Below, one piece after another: positions 51,689-61,856 of a DNA stretch of 64,000 nucleotides. The stretch covers positions 186,001 through 250,000 of the forward strand of contig NZ_FNHY01000004.1 in assembly GCF_900103605.1 (NCBI RefSeq), given 5' to 3'. A program made the position numbers and the translations under genes. Source of the stretch: Psychrobacillus sp. OK028 (lineage in GTDB: Bacteria > Bacillota > Bacilli > Bacillales_A > Planococcaceae). Numbering within the stretch: position 1 is the stretch's first letter; each line of letters opens with the position of its first letter. A model generated the notes under the pieces. It did no database searches. It saw only the letters and a program-made list of their open reading frames with translations, and had not been told where the DNA came from.

Positions 51689-53824
51689 ATGAAGCCGGTT
51701 ATCCTAGCCGAAAAACCAAGTCAGGCAAAGGCATACGCAGATGCTTTTAAAGTGAAACGTCATGAGGGTTATTTAGAAATCCAACCATGCCCTATTTTTC
51801 CAGAGGGAGCCTATATTACTTGGGGAATCGGGCATCTTGTAGAACTAAAAGAACCAAAAGCATATGATCCGAAGTGGGGCAAATGGTCACTCGCAAGTTT
51901 ACCCATCTTACCAGAGAAATATGAATTCCAAATTGCCAAAGGGAAATTCAAGCAATTTTCTGTCGTGAAAAATCTGCTTAAAGCTACGGATACGGTTATT
52001 AATGCGTGTGACGTAGACCGAGAAGGATCGAATATCTTCTATAGTATATACAACCAAAGTGGTGCACGCAGTCAAACGATTAAACGCTTATGGATTAATT
52101 CCTTAGAGGTTGATGAAGTGCTAAAGGGCTTTAGTAATTTACAGGATAATCGCAAGGATCTTTTATTATACGACGAAGCCAAAGCTCGTCAAATTAGTGA
52201 CTGGTTAGTTGGCATGAATGGTTCTAGATTATATTCTCTGTTGTTACAGAAACAAGGCATTAAAGAAGTATTTCCGATTGGTAGAGTTCAATCACCGACC
52301 ATATTCTTGATATATCAACGTCAACTTGAAATTGAACAATTTGTATCTGAGCCTTTTTTTGAGATAGAAGCTACCTTCCATGCAGAAAAAGGAGCATACA
52401 AGGGAAAAGCGAAAGCGAAGGAAAACAAAAGAGAAAAAATTCAAGAGCTTCTTTCTAACCATTATATTCAACCTAATTCACCGGGTGTTATTACTTCTGT
52501 AGAAAAAGTGGATAAGCGAACTCCTCCCCCGCAGCTCCATTCTTTGTCGACATTACAGGCCACTGCCAATCGATTATGGAAAACAAGTCCAGCGGATGTG
52601 CTAAAAACGATGCAGGGACTTTATGAAAAAAAATTAGTTTCTTACCCGAGAACGGATGCAAGACATATTACACCAAACGAGTTTTCCTATATATCGGCTC
52701 AGGTTTCGGCTTATCAGCAAATTATTGGTCATCCTTTTGAAGTTGCTTCACTCGTTCCGAAAAAACGATATGTCGATGGCTCGAAAGTACAGGAGCATTA
52801 TGCCATCATTCCAACGAAGAAGCTCCCAACACCTGCAAAATTGGCGGGACTTTCAAATCTTGAGCGAAATCTTTATGAAGAAATTGTGCGCACTACTTTG
52901 GCAATGTTTCATACGGATTATCTATACACCGAGACCAAGGTTACAACAGATGTGAATGGTCTCCCCTTTTTCACAACTGGAAAAACAGAGCGAGATCAGG
53001 GCTGGAAAGCACTATTTGTCCGCTCATCTAAGGATAAGGAAGAACAACCTCTTCCTCCCCTACATATGCATGAAAAAGTAGAAAGTGATATTAATATTAA
53101 AGAAGGAAAAACATTGCCTCCGAAACCATATACGGAAGGACAGCTTATCGCTATGATGAAAACTTGCGGAAAGCTTGTGGAGGATAAACTAGAAACTGAA
53201 ATTTTAAAAGAAGTAGAAGGTCTCGGTACAGAAGCAACACGTAGTGGAATTATTGAAACGATTAAACGACACGGCTATATAAGCGTATCGAAGAACATTG
53301 TTTCCATAACAGATAAAGGCCGTGTACTCTGTCAGGCAATAGAGGGTAATCTTCTTGCTAGTCCATCTATGACAGCTAAATGGGAAACCTATTTACGAAA
53401 AATCGGTAATGGGGAAGGCTCGATGGATCGTTTTCTAGGTAGTATCGCTAAGTTTATCCAAAGCTTGATGGATGAGGTTCCCAATCAATTAAATACTAAA
53501 CAAATTAATATTAAGCTAGCACCTCGTGCCTCAAAGTTTGATAAGTTCAAAAGAGATCCTATTGTAGCCTGTCCTAAATGTCAAAAAGGATCGATCATTG
53601 CCCATAAAAACTTTTATGGTTGCACTGAGTATAAAAATGGTTGTACACAGACGTTTAACGGATACTTTTTAAAGAAAAAAATAACACCTAGCCAAATAAA
53701 GCTGCTTTGTACAAAGGGGAAAACAAATGTCATCAAAGGATTTGAAGCAGAAAACGGTCAGAAGTTTGATGCGAGCTTAGCATTTGTTGAAGGTAAAATA
53801 AAACTAGAGTTTAAAAAAGAATAA
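51689..53824 (+). CDS. topB: DNA topoisomerase III
   Basis: 711 residues, type IA topoisomerase. The TOPRIM domain shows LAEKPSQAKAYADAF and the metal site NACDVDREGS; the active-site tyrosine is in VSYPRTDARHI. A C-terminal zinc ribbon (CPKCQKGSII...CTEYKNGC) follows. It relaxes or decatenates DNA by passing strands through a single-strand break. AGAGGTG fixes ATG 51689; a longer frame to 51626 overlaps the regulator gene and is rejected. Confidence 0.93.
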   Translation: MKPVILAEKPSQAKAYADAFKVKRHEGYLEIQPCPIFPEGAYITWGIGHLVELKEPKAYDPKWGKWSLASLPILPEKYEFQIAKGKFKQFSVVKNLLKATDTVINACDVDREGSNIFYSIYNQSGARSQTIKRLWINSLEVDEVLKGFSNLQDNRKDLLLYDEAKARQISDWLVGMNGSRLYSLLLQKQGIKEVFPIGRVQSPTIFLIYQRQLEIEQFVSEPFFEIEATFHAEKGAYKGKAKAKENKREKIQELLSNHYIQPNSPGVITSVEKVDKRTPPPQLHSLSTLQATANRLWKTSPADVLKTMQGLYEKKLVSYPRTDARHITPNEFSYISAQVSAYQQIIGHPFEVASLVPKKRYVDGSKVQEHYAIIPTKKLPTPAKLAGLSNLERNLYEEIVRTTLAMFHTDYLYTETKVTTDVNGLPFFTTGKTERDQGWKALFVRSSKDKEEQPLPPLHMHEKVESDINIKEGKTLPPKPYTEGQLIAMMKTCGKLVEDKLETEILKEVEGLGTEATRSGIIETIKRHGYISVSKNIVSITDKGRVLCQAIEGNLLASPSMTAKWETYLRKIGNGEGSMDRFLGSIAKFIQSLMDEVPNQLNTKQINIKLAPRASKFDKFKRDPIVACPKCQKGSIIAHKNFYGCTEYKNGCTQTFNGYFLKKKITPSQIKLLCTKGKTNVIKGFEAENGQKFDASLAFVEGKIKLEFKKE

Positions 53825-53834
53825 TTTTTTGTGA

Positions 53835-53950
53835 TCGAGCGATTATCGGAGAGAGTCGATCCATTTTTGGTGATGATTGATCGATTATCGACGCTCGCCG
53901 ATCGATATTTGATGGTGGTCAATCGATAATAGGTCATCATCGATCGATTT
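53835..53950. repeat. TCGA-type 21-bp-period repeat array
   Basis: TCGA cores start at 53835, 53856, 53881, 53902, 53923 and 53944: intervals 21, 25, 21, 21 and 21. Most units read GATCGAT followed by ATTATCG- or ATAATAGG-like sequence, with variable bodies. Lies just after topB and before a terminator; stops in all frames make coding use unlikely. Confidence 0.75.
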
Positions 53951-54000
53951 TATCAAAAACTGTTCAGCTCAAGCCATTTATTAAAGCATTATACATCTAA

Positions 54001-54036
54001 TAGGCTGATCTCTTTAGCGAAGATCAGCCTTTATTT
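54001..54036. terminator. Terminator after topB
   Basis: AGGCTGATC (54002-54010) pairs with GATCAGCCT (54022-54030), then TTATTT on the plus strand. It also faces the convergent peptidase gene. Confidence 0.8.
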
Positions 54037-55085
54037 CATTCAAAAGGATAGGGATAAACAATTGTTCCATTTCGTCCTGTTGTAACTACTGCCTGCGATA
54101 AAGAATTTAATATGGCTTCTTCCGTAACCTCTGCCACTCCTTGGAAAAACTCATTCATAATTGGATGATCATCTCTTAATTGCAGTCTTGTTTCCGCAAT
54201 TTCTTCAGAATTATGCTGAATTTTATGAGCAGTTGAGAATGCAATGACAACGTCCCCACTTCCATTACTAAAATGACTACCGGTCCTTCCTAATCCTATC
54301 CCGCATCGTTTAGCAAGTCGCATAAGCTGTCTATTACTTAAAGGTGCATCTGTCGCTAATACAATCATAATTGATCCATCTGCGGGCTTTGGAAAGTTAG
54401 GAACATTTTCATTTTCATTCACCTTATACCGGGAAGCTTGGAATTCCTCTTTTCTTCCAAAGTTACTAAGCACCATACATCCAATCTTATAGATCTTATC
54501 CTTATTATGAATAATACGTGAAGAGGAACCTATGCCTCCTTTATATCCAAAGCAAATCATACCTTTCCCTGCACCAACTGCTCCCTCCGGTGAGGTTTCA
54601 GACGAAGCACCTTGAATACAGGCAATCGCATCTTTCGTTTGAACTGGTAGCTTTCGAATCGAATTTAACCGACTATCATTGCATTCCCCTACCACTATAT
54701 TAATAGTACCCGTAGATTCCCCTATTTCTGGATTTCTTTCTAACATATACTCGAGAGTCCCTTGCATTACTGCTGGAATACCAAATGTATTCGTCAGCAT
54801 GATTGGTGATTCAATTAGCCCTAGTTCATTTACTTGAACAAGCCCCGTCGTTTTTCCGAAACCGTTTAGAACGTAGCTTGCTCCTACTACTTTATCTCGA
54901 AACAAATTACCCCCATGTGGGAGGATGGCGGTTACTCCAGTACATGCATATTCTTCTCCACCAAGGGAACTATCTATTGTAATATGCCCCACTTTCACAC
55001 CTTCTACATCTGTTATACAGTTCTTTTTACCAACAGGTAATTCCCCCACCACAATACCCCGTTGTCTAATCTTTTTAGGAACCAT
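54036..55085 (-). CDS. P1-family (DmpA-type) aminopeptidase
   Basis: 349 residues. Self-processing Ntn-type hydrolase: ITDVEGVKVGHIT and GVTAILPHGGNLF at the N-terminal half, and NGSGDVVIAFSTAH, where the S of NGSGD is the expected nucleophile freed by autocleavage. The family hydrolyses N-terminal D- or L-amino acids or beta-peptides. AAGGAG is 8 bases before ATG 55085, so the 33-residue upstream extension is rejected. No linked gene suggests the substrate. Confidence 0.88.
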   Translation of the reverse strand: MVPKKIRQRGIVVGELPVGKKNCITDVEGVKVGHITIDSSLGGEEYACTGVTAILPHGGNLFRDKVVGASYVLNGFGKTTGLVQVNELGLIESPIMLTNTFGIPAVMQGTLEYMLERNPEIGESTGTINIVVGECNDSRLNSIRKLPVQTKDAIACIQGASSETSPEGAVGAGKGMICFGYKGGIGSSSRIIHNKDKIYKIGCMVLSNFGRKEEFQASRYKVNENENVPNFPKPADGSIMIVLATDAPLSNRQLMRLAKRCGIGLGRTGSHFSNGSGDVVIAFSTAHKIQHNSEEIAETRLQLRDDHPIMNEFFQGVAEVTEEAILNSLSQAVVTTGRNGTIVYPYPFE

Positions 55086-55244
55086 GCTTTCTACTCCTTT
55101 TTTAGAGATTCTTTTATACGCCGCTATTCTATATTTTAACTTGACAATTATATCATATTCTAATTTTTCTATTTTTTTAAACAAAATAGATTACTTCTAA
55201 AGAGTTAGGGAATGAATTAATAAATATCACTTGGAGGTTTTAAA

Positions 55245-55745
55245 ATGGAATTGCTAAAAGTAAATGGTCATTTAAACAAACGAAATTTAGCACTTAGTAT
55301 TCTTATACCAGTAATAGGTGGCTCTATTTCTGGATGGATTGCCAATAAAAATGCACAAGAGAAATACAAAAAACTACAGCAGCCGCCATTCTCACCACCT
55401 GGTATTGTTTTTCCAATTGTTTGGACCGCTCTTTATACAACGATGGGAGTTGCTAAATACCGTGTAGACCAAAAGACGAAAAGTACAGAGAAAGACTCTT
55501 CACCTGCTATTCCCTTATATGACTTACAATTAGGTTTGAATTTTTTATGGTCTTTTCTATTTTTCCGTTGGGGATTACGTGGAACTGCACTTGTAGAAAT
55601 TAGCCTTATGCTAGCATGCATTGCGTTAACGGCATACGAGTTTCAACAAGTGGATAAAACAGCAGGAGCTCTAATGATTCCATACGTAGGTTGGGTTGCA
55701 TTTGCATTGGGTCTGAATTATGCAGTTTGGAAGTTGAATAAGTAA
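55245..55745 (+). CDS. TspO/MBR family protein
   Basis: 166 residues with five helices and the family motifs KLQQPPFSPPGIVFPIVWTA, LGLNFLWSFLFF and PYVGWVAFALGLNYAVWKLN. TspO proteins bind porphyrins and related ligands in the membrane and act in stress or tetrapyrrole handling. GGAGG precedes the ATG. Monocistronic. The 245 bases after it (to 55990) hold no further gene I can support. Confidence 0.92.
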   Translation: MELLKVNGHLNKRNLALSILIPVIGGSISGWIANKNAQEKYKKLQQPPFSPPGIVFPIVWTALYTTMGVAKYRVDQKTKSTEKDSSPAIPLYDLQLGLNFLWSFLFFRWGLRGTALVEISLMLACIALTAYEFQQVDKTAGALMIPYVGWVAFALGLNYAVWKLNK

Positions 55746-55990
55746 CTATATAGTAAGAAGAACAAAACCTTCCTCCAAAATGATGAACTCTGAAAATTTG
55801 CAAACTGTAAAACTTTCAGGGCTTTAGAATCAGCAGCGAATAGTTATTTACTAACAATATTTTTTTCTACATAACTACTTCTCACCTGTTTTTATTGGAA
55901 AATTTAAATTTTTACAAATTTCACGCAATCTTGTCATTTTGTTTTGCTATAATCTATGCGAAATACAAAATTGTACAAGGAGTGAATAAA

Positions 55991-58900
55991 ATGACGAAAA
56001 AGGGTATTTGGAATCATGCTTATAATAAAGTTATCATTTCCTTTATATTAGTAGTTTCCATGTTTGTACCATTTATTATTGCCCCTAATGTTCAGGCAGC
56101 TGAACCAATCAGCGTGTCAGACGCAATTACTAATAACTCAGGAACAGCAACTGTTCAAGGTTATATTGTTGGTGTAGCTAGCTCTGGGACTTCCTACGAT
56201 CAGGAAGCACCATTTACTGGAGCTACTAATATTGGTTTAGCAGATTCACCAGATGAAACAAATCCAGCAAATATTTTACCTGTACAATTGCCAACTGGTG
56301 CAATCCGTACGGCACTAAATCTAAAAGATCATCCAGAAAACTTTAAAGCAAAAGTTACCGTGACAGGTTCACTAGAGGCATACTTTTCTGTTCCTGGTTT
56401 AAAAAGCCCTACAGCTTTTACGATAATTGCTGATGGGGAAACTCCTCCTGAAGCTCCTAAAGCAGAGGCATTGGAAAATATTGCAGCTGCTCGTGTAATA
56501 ACAGATCCAGAAAAATTAATCAAAATAACAGGAACTGTGACAACTGGCACAGGATTCTGGGGCGGTAAAGCGTTCTATATTCAAGATACTACAGCAGGGA
56601 TTTATGCATATACAACTACTTCAGATGTGAGCCCTGGCGATGTCGTTGAACTAGAGGGAAAAGTTAGTCCCTACAGCGGTGAATTACAAATTCAACCTAC
56701 CAAGATAACGAAAATCTCGTCGGGCAATGAACTGCCACTTGAGCAAATCATTACACCTTCTGGAGTAAATGAGGAAACCCAAGGTGAACGTGTATCTTTA
56801 AACAATGTAACTATTACGGATTTAAAGAAAACAAACGATTTTGGTACATTTGAATTTACTGCAACAAATGAAAACGGTGAGGCCGTTATCGTTAGAAACG
56901 ACAATCGAAATGGCCTAGATTATAATACATTTGCCCAGCGCTATAAAGAAGGCGACTTAATACATGTATCCGGTATCGCTTCAATCTTCAACACGACTTT
57001 TCAATTAAAAACAATTGGTTTAGAGAGCTTTGACTTAGTAAATAAACCTGCAGTTTATACGGATATTTTCCCTGGGACAGTGTCGGAGGGAACAAAAATT
57101 TCCTTAATCTCTCCTATTGAAAATGCAGAAATCTATTACACATTAGACGGTTCAACACCTTCTATGGATAGCACAGTATATACTTCACCAATTACACTAA
57201 CAGCAGATACAACGATTAAAGCAATCGCAGTTAGCGATACTACATCAGACGTATTCACTTTTACGTATAATGTGTTAAAAACGACTAATCTAGCAATACG
57301 AGATATCCAAGGACAATCCCACTTCTCTGACTATGAAGGAGCAACAGTTCAAGAGATTACTGGAGTCGTAACTCATTTATACAATTCAGCAAACTTTGTT
57401 ATCCAAGATATTAATCCGGACGACGACAATACTACTTCTGAAGCAATAATTGTCAACAAAGCTTCCAATGGTTTAGCTATAGGTGACTTAGTTACAGTAG
57501 CTGGAACAGTAGAAGAATGGTATTACGAAGGCTACTCTGATATGAAAGCTAATGATCTTCCAATTACTAGAATTCGTGCAACGACCGCTACTAAATCTGG
57601 AACAGCTGAATTACCTGAACCTTTAGTAATTGGAGAAGATATTTTCCCTCCAACTGAAATCATTGATAATGATAGTTTAACAACATTCGATCCATTAGAA
57701 GATGGAATTGACTTTTGGGAATCTGTTGAATTAATGCGTATAGCTATACCGAACGCAAAAGTAATTGGACCACAGGAATATGGAGAAATACCAGTAGTTG
57801 CAGGTAACTCAACGAACACTGAGTTCAATGTTCTAGGTGGAATTAATATATCTGCGAATGACTATAACCCTGAAAAGATATTAGTATTAACAGGTAACGA
57901 ATCCTATGATGCTAAATCAGGCGATTATTATACAGGTGATATCGTTGGAGTTTTAGGCTTTGGCTTTGGTAACTTCAAGCTTTGGACAAAGGAGTCTACT
58001 CTTCCTCCAATCACTCGTATTGAAAAGCCGACTGTAGTTACAGATATTGAACCTACTGAAGATAAATTCACTGTAGCAGCTTATAATGTGGAAAATTTCT
58101 CAACAAATACAACTAACACGCCAGATGAGAAAGTAGAAAAAATCGCAAAATCTTTCGTGGAAAATATGAAATCCCCAGATATTATTACACTAGTAGAAGT
58201 ACAAGATAATGATGGACCTACTGCTTCTGGAACTACAGATGCTTCCGCTAGCTATGAACGGTTAATCGCAGCGATTGTGAAAGCCGGTGGACCAATATAT
58301 GCTTGGACAGACATTGCACCAGAGTATAACCAGGACGGCGGACAGCCAGGTGGTAACATTCGTGTTGGTTACCTTTATAACCCTGAACGTGTAACACTTT
58401 CTGAAGGAACAAAAGGAAGCTCAACGGAAAAAGTCGCTTGGGACGAGGATGGAAATCTTACGTTGAATCCGGGTAGAATACTTGATCTGCCACAAGAAAA
58501 CACTCGTAAACCATTAGCTGCACAATTTGAGTTCCAAGGAGAAAAAGTAGTCGTAATTGGTGCTCATTTAAATTCTAAAGGTGGAGATCAGCCACTATTC
58601 GGTAAAAATCAGCCTCCATTGCTTGGCTCAGAAGCTGAAAGAATTGAACTAGCTACGATGATTAACAACTTCATTCAAAAAGGACTAGAAAAAGATCCTA
58701 ATTTAAATGTAGTCGTTGCTGGGGATATGAATGATTTCGAATTCACTCCAACACTTGCTGCACTTAAAGGTGGCATCTTAACTAACATGGTAGAAAAAGT
58801 ACCTGCTGGCGAACGTTTCTCTTATTATTATCAAGGGAACAACCAAGTACTAGACCATATTCTTGTAACAAATAACTTAGCTAGTAAAACTGCTGTGGAT

Positions 58901-59719
58901 ATGATTCACATTAATGCTAACTATATGGATATTCACGGTCGTGCATCAGACCATGACCCAATTCTGATTCAATTAGATTTAAATGAACCAGATACAAAAA
59001 CACTAGTAGCTGATAAAACAGCAGTTGAGCTAGAAAAAGATCAAAAGTCTAACATTAAGCTTATCGAAACAACTACGAAACAAGATGGCGCTGCTACAAC
59101 AAAAGATGTTACTTCGGAAGCAACTTATAGTGGCTTTGATAGTGAAATTATTACTGTAGATAAAGGTATAATCACTGCCAAGGCAGTTGGTACTACAACT
59201 ATTAACGCTGCATATGGTGATAACTCTGTATCTATCACTGTCAATGTCCATTCTGTAAAGGATGGGGAGACTATCATTACAGAAGATGAAGTGGATACTT
59301 CTAGCGAGGTAATCACAGTCGACGGCTCTATAATGCATAATGCAGGAGACGTTAAAATCCATTTTACTAAAGCGGCTACAAGTAAAATCGATGCGGCTAA
59401 CAAAGATGTGATGATCGAGCTTCTCAATGGAACATTCCTGATCCCAGCTAAAAACTTTGATGTACTTGCAGCTAGCGGACAGTTCACATTGCACTTGGAT
59501 TATCATATTCCTCCAGGGTTACTGAAAGAAAAGAACAAGCATAAGATTAAAGACGAGTTGAAATTAAAGGACATAGCTTTCCTGGATAGCAATAACAAAT
59601 CAATTAAAGAAGGCTTTTCCGAGTACTTCGTCATTACTACTGAAGGTAAAAAAGTATCACAGGAAGCCGCTTATTACGATCAAAAATCGAAAAAGTGGAA
59701 GTTCAAGAAGATTAATTGA
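55991..59719 (+). CDS. Large secreted multidomain nuclease (endonuclease/exonuclease/phosphatase family)
   Basis: 1242 residues. Signal peptide about 1-36 (cleavage near NVQAA). Then a DUF6359 domain (VSDAITNNSGTATVQGYIVG), several OB-fold nucleic-acid-binding domains as in B. subtilis YhcR, a chitobiase-C-like module (IYYTLDGSTPSMDS), an EEP nuclease domain (about 690-1005: VENFS, E of LVEVQDNDG, GAHLNSKGGDQP, AGDMNDFE, SDHDPI), a BIG2-type Ig domain and a C-terminal module. No LPxTG or SLH anchor, so released or loosely bound. Probably degrades extracellular DNA for phosphate or nucleotides. AAGGAG fixes ATG 55991. Confidence 0.88.
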   Translation: MTKKGIWNHAYNKVIISFILVVSMFVPFIIAPNVQAAEPISVSDAITNNSGTATVQGYIVGVASSGTSYDQEAPFTGATNIGLADSPDETNPANILPVQLPTGAIRTALNLKDHPENFKAKVTVTGSLEAYFSVPGLKSPTAFTIIADGETPPEAPKAEALENIAAARVITDPEKLIKITGTVTTGTGFWGGKAFYIQDTTAGIYAYTTTSDVSPGDVVELEGKVSPYSGELQIQPTKITKISSGNELPLEQIITPSGVNEETQGERVSLNNVTITDLKKTNDFGTFEFTATNENGEAVIVRNDNRNGLDYNTFAQRYKEGDLIHVSGIASIFNTTFQLKTIGLESFDLVNKPAVYTDIFPGTVSEGTKISLISPIENAEIYYTLDGSTPSMDSTVYTSPITLTADTTIKAIAVSDTTSDVFTFTYNVLKTTNLAIRDIQGQSHFSDYEGATVQEITGVVTHLYNSANFVIQDINPDDDNTTSEAIIVNKASNGLAIGDLVTVAGTVEEWYYEGYSDMKANDLPITRIRATTATKSGTAELPEPLVIGEDIFPPTEIIDNDSLTTFDPLEDGIDFWESVELMRIAIPNAKVIGPQEYGEIPVVAGNSTNTEFNVLGGINISANDYNPEKILVLTGNESYDAKSGDYYTGDIVGVLGFGFGNFKLWTKESTLPPITRIEKPTVVTDIEPTEDKFTVAAYNVENFSTNTTNTPDEKVEKIAKSFVENMKSPDIITLVEVQDNDGPTASGTTDASASYERLIAAIVKAGGPIYAWTDIAPEYNQDGGQPGGNIRVGYLYNPERVTLSEGTKGSSTEKVAWDEDGNLTLNPGRILDLPQENTRKPLAAQFEFQGEKVVVIGAHLNSKGGDQPLFGKNQPPLLGSEAERIELATMINNFIQKGLEKDPNLNVVVAGDMNDFEFTPTLAALKGGILTNMVEKVPAGERFSYYYQGNNQVLDHILVTNNLASKTAVDMIHINANYMDIHGRASDHDPILIQLDLNEPDTKTLVADKTAVELEKDQKSNIKLIETTTKQDGAATTKDVTSEATYSGFDSEIITVDKGIITAKAVGTTTINAAYGDNSVSITVNVHSVKDGETIITEDEVDTSSEVITVDGSIMHNAGDVKIHFTKAATSKIDAANKDVMIELLNGTFLIPAKNFDVLAASGQFTLHLDYHIPPGLLKEKNKHKIKDELKLKDIAFLDSNNKSIKEGFSEYFVITTEGKKVSQEAAYYDQKSKKWKFKKIN

Positions 59720-59724
59720 ACGTA

Positions 59725-59765
59725 AAAAAACGAGAGTCGTGACTAACGTCATACTCTCGTTTTCT
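59725..59765. terminator. Terminator after the secreted nuclease
   Basis: AAAACGAGAGT (59727-59737) pairs with ACTCTCGTTTT (59753-59763); symmetrical enough to serve both convergent genes. Confidence 0.85.
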
Positions 59766-59773
59766 CTTTATTA

Positions 59774-60619
59774 CTACTTATTAATACGCATAAACTCTAC
59801 CACTTTTTGATCGATGAAACCTCTTTCCTGCACACGTTCATCAAAATTTTCAATTAGATGATAAGACTTAATAGCATCAAGGAGGTCATCCATTTCTGTG
59901 AGATCTCGATCTAAAAAACCATTTTCATAGAGCATAGTCTGAATCTCATCCGCTAGATCTCCTTCTATTGCCACAATGTCCTCTAGAGTAGTTTCTGTAA
60001 AATAGAGCTGATGGAGTTTTAACAGTCTAGCTAACTCTTTTACCGGGTCAGCGTGATCATCCACTCGAAGATCGATGTAACGATCGGTATAACCACCATA
60101 ACTACCATTTTCTTTAACTACTAATATTGCTGCAGATTGTTTGCCCCGTTTGTCTCCACCTGCAATATCACCAGCTTGCAATGCTGATAAAAGCCGTTCT
60201 GCCAAGGATCCTTCGTTTTGTAAAAATACCTCCTTCATGGCATTGACTGTATCCTCACTGACCAATAAATTTCCTTGAACCGCAAAATTTTCTTCCGAGA
60301 ATCCTCCCGCCCATTCGAAGCAATCTTCCCCAGTAAATACAGCACTACGACCACTTGCATCTACAATACCAACTTGCCTGGCACCAGATTTGTCATCACT
60401 TGCAACTAATTCCTTTAGAACCTCTTCCGGAGACAGACCTTTTTGTAGCATTTCCAATCCATTAATCCCATAATCTAGATTTGCCCAGGACTGAGTCGCG
60501 ATTGCTCCAACTCCAGCTTTGGCGAACGGAACAACTGCTCCAACACTTAAAAACTTGGATGCAACAGCTATACCTAATTCTTTTGTTTGCGGATCGAAAC
60601 CGACGATAGAAAATGTCAT
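59774..60619 (-). CDS. DUF1028 family protein
   Basis: 281 residues. The N-terminus MTFSIVGFDPQTKELGIAVA with KFLSVGAVVPFAKAGVGAIATQ and GDIAGGDKRGKQSAAILV is typical of DUF1028, an Ntn-hydrolase-like family of unknown reaction. The C-terminal third is helical (ARLLKLHQLYF) and could be a peptidoglycan-binding-type extension. AAAGGGGG abuts ATG 60625 but is 6 bases from ATG 60619, which is chosen. Monocistronic. Confidence 0.85.
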   Translation of the reverse strand: MTFSIVGFDPQTKELGIAVASKFLSVGAVVPFAKAGVGAIATQSWANLDYGINGLEMLQKGLSPEEVLKELVASDDKSGARQVGIVDASGRSAVFTGEDCFEWAGGFSEENFAVQGNLLVSEDTVNAMKEVFLQNEGSLAERLLSALQAGDIAGGDKRGKQSAAILVVKENGSYGGYTDRYIDLRVDDHADPVKELARLLKLHQLYFTETTLEDIVAIEGDLADEIQTMLYENGFLDRDLTEMDDLLDAIKSYHLIENFDERVQERGFIDQKVVEFMRINK

Positions 60620-60675
60620 CTGCATCCCCCTTTACTCTTCTATATTTATTTTAACTTTTTATTCAGACAATTAAA

Positions 60676-60711
60676 AGAAGATCTCATCATTTTTATGAAT
60701 GAGATCTTGAA
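60676..60711 (-). terminator. Terminator of the MBL hydrolase gene
   Basis: AAGATCTCAT (60678-60687) pairs with ATGAGATCTT (60699-60708); the minus strand continues CTTTTAATTG. Confidence 0.8.
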
Positions 60712-60713
60712 AT

Positions 60714-61571
60714 TTACTGCAATTTATTATTTACATATTTTCCATAGTGCGGCATTGCGATTGAGTTAAAGTCAGTGACTAATAAATGTAGATTACTTGT
60801 TAGTAAATCACCTGTCATAGGTAAGCCATGTCCTGTTATAGCTACTTTTGGTTTTAAACGGGCAAGTTTACCGATAGATTCCCTTGCTGTTTCCCAATCA
60901 GGAGTAAGATATCTTGGGGGACCACTTATTTCCTGTTTCTGCGTGAACACCTTATATAAGTATTCTTGTTTTACTGTAACAAATGCATCTCCGACTATTA
61001 ATACCCCGTCTTCTTCTCTATACAATGAAATATGCCCAGGAGTGTGACCTGGAGTATGAATCCATTGAAAACCAGACATAAAAGGAACTGTTCCATCGGA
61101 AGGAAGTGCTTTTACATGGTCACCTAGATTTATAGCATCAATCGGGAATATGAAGGACATTTTTGCCACAGATCCTCCTTCAACAGTAGGATCTGGCTTT
61201 GGGTAGTTTTCTTTACCTGTTAAAAATGGTAATTCCAACTCGTGAGCATAGACAGGAATTTCCCACTTTTTTATTAATTCGATTATTGCCCCAACATGAT
61301 CAAAATGTCCATGGGTTAAGATAATGGCTTTGGGCTGCTTGTTCACACCATATCGATTTTCTACTACAGAAATAATTTCATCTGCAGAGTATGGCATACC
61401 TGCATCTACTAATACAAAATCATCCGAATTAGGATTGCCTATTAAACAGATATTGACGATTTGAATTGTGTGGCAATAAATATCAGGCAGAATCTCTGTT
61501 CCAATACCACTTCCTACTGAAGTAGCTGGTATATACTTATAATCATCGCCGTAAGAGATTGAATGGTCCAA
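60714..61571 (-). CDS. MBL-fold metallohydrolase
   Basis: 285 residues. Metallo-beta-lactamase fold with THGHFDH (H87, H89, D91, H92), TPGHTPGH, GDAF and the final GHG. Substrate unknown; glyoxalase II-like and lactonase-like roles are possible. It starts at TTG, 9 bases after AAGGAG. Divergent from the sigma-B-linked flavoprotein gene. Confidence 0.88.
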   Translation of the reverse strand: MDHSISYGDDYKYIPATSVGSGIGTEILPDIYCHTIQIVNICLIGNPNSDDFVLVDAGMPYSADEIISVVENRYGVNKQPKAIILTHGHFDHVGAIIELIKKWEIPVYAHELELPFLTGKENYPKPDPTVEGGSVAKMSFIFPIDAINLGDHVKALPSDGTVPFMSGFQWIHTPGHTPGHISLYREEDGVLIVGDAFVTVKQEYLYKVFTQKQEISGPPRYLTPDWETARESIGKLARLKPKVAITGHGLPMTGDLLTSNLHLLVTDFNSIAMPHYGKYVNNKLQ

Positions 61572-61795
61572 GATGATTCACTCCTTCTTCAAACTGCCAT
61601 TAGCATTTCACCCTAATAATATTTTTATACAACTAATATAAATTTGTTAAAACTTATAAAAATGTAACTCCAAGCTCATTGTACTTTGATGTCTTTTTTC
61701 TAAAGCACTTCGTCTGTTTAAGGGTAATTATTCACTAATTCACTAAACCTTCTATTTTGATTAATGTTGATAAAATACCACGAATCGAATTTCTA

Positions 61796-61820
61796 GTTTT
61801 ATAAAAATTTCTTAGGGTAA
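61796..61820 (+). promoter_or_regulatory. Sigma-B promoter
   Basis: GTTTTA (61796-61801), 13 bases, GGGTAA (61815-61820), 36 bases before the flavoprotein gene. Same spacing and -10 as the two other sigma-B candidates in the window. Confidence 0.7.
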
Positions 61821-61856
61821 AGAAATACTATTACCATGAATTAAGGAGATGTAGTA

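Noticed and set aside
61711-61724. GTTTAAGGGTAA resembling a sigma-B promoter
   Set aside because: The two boxes are fused without spacer; a correctly spaced sigma-B promoter lies 75 bases downstream.
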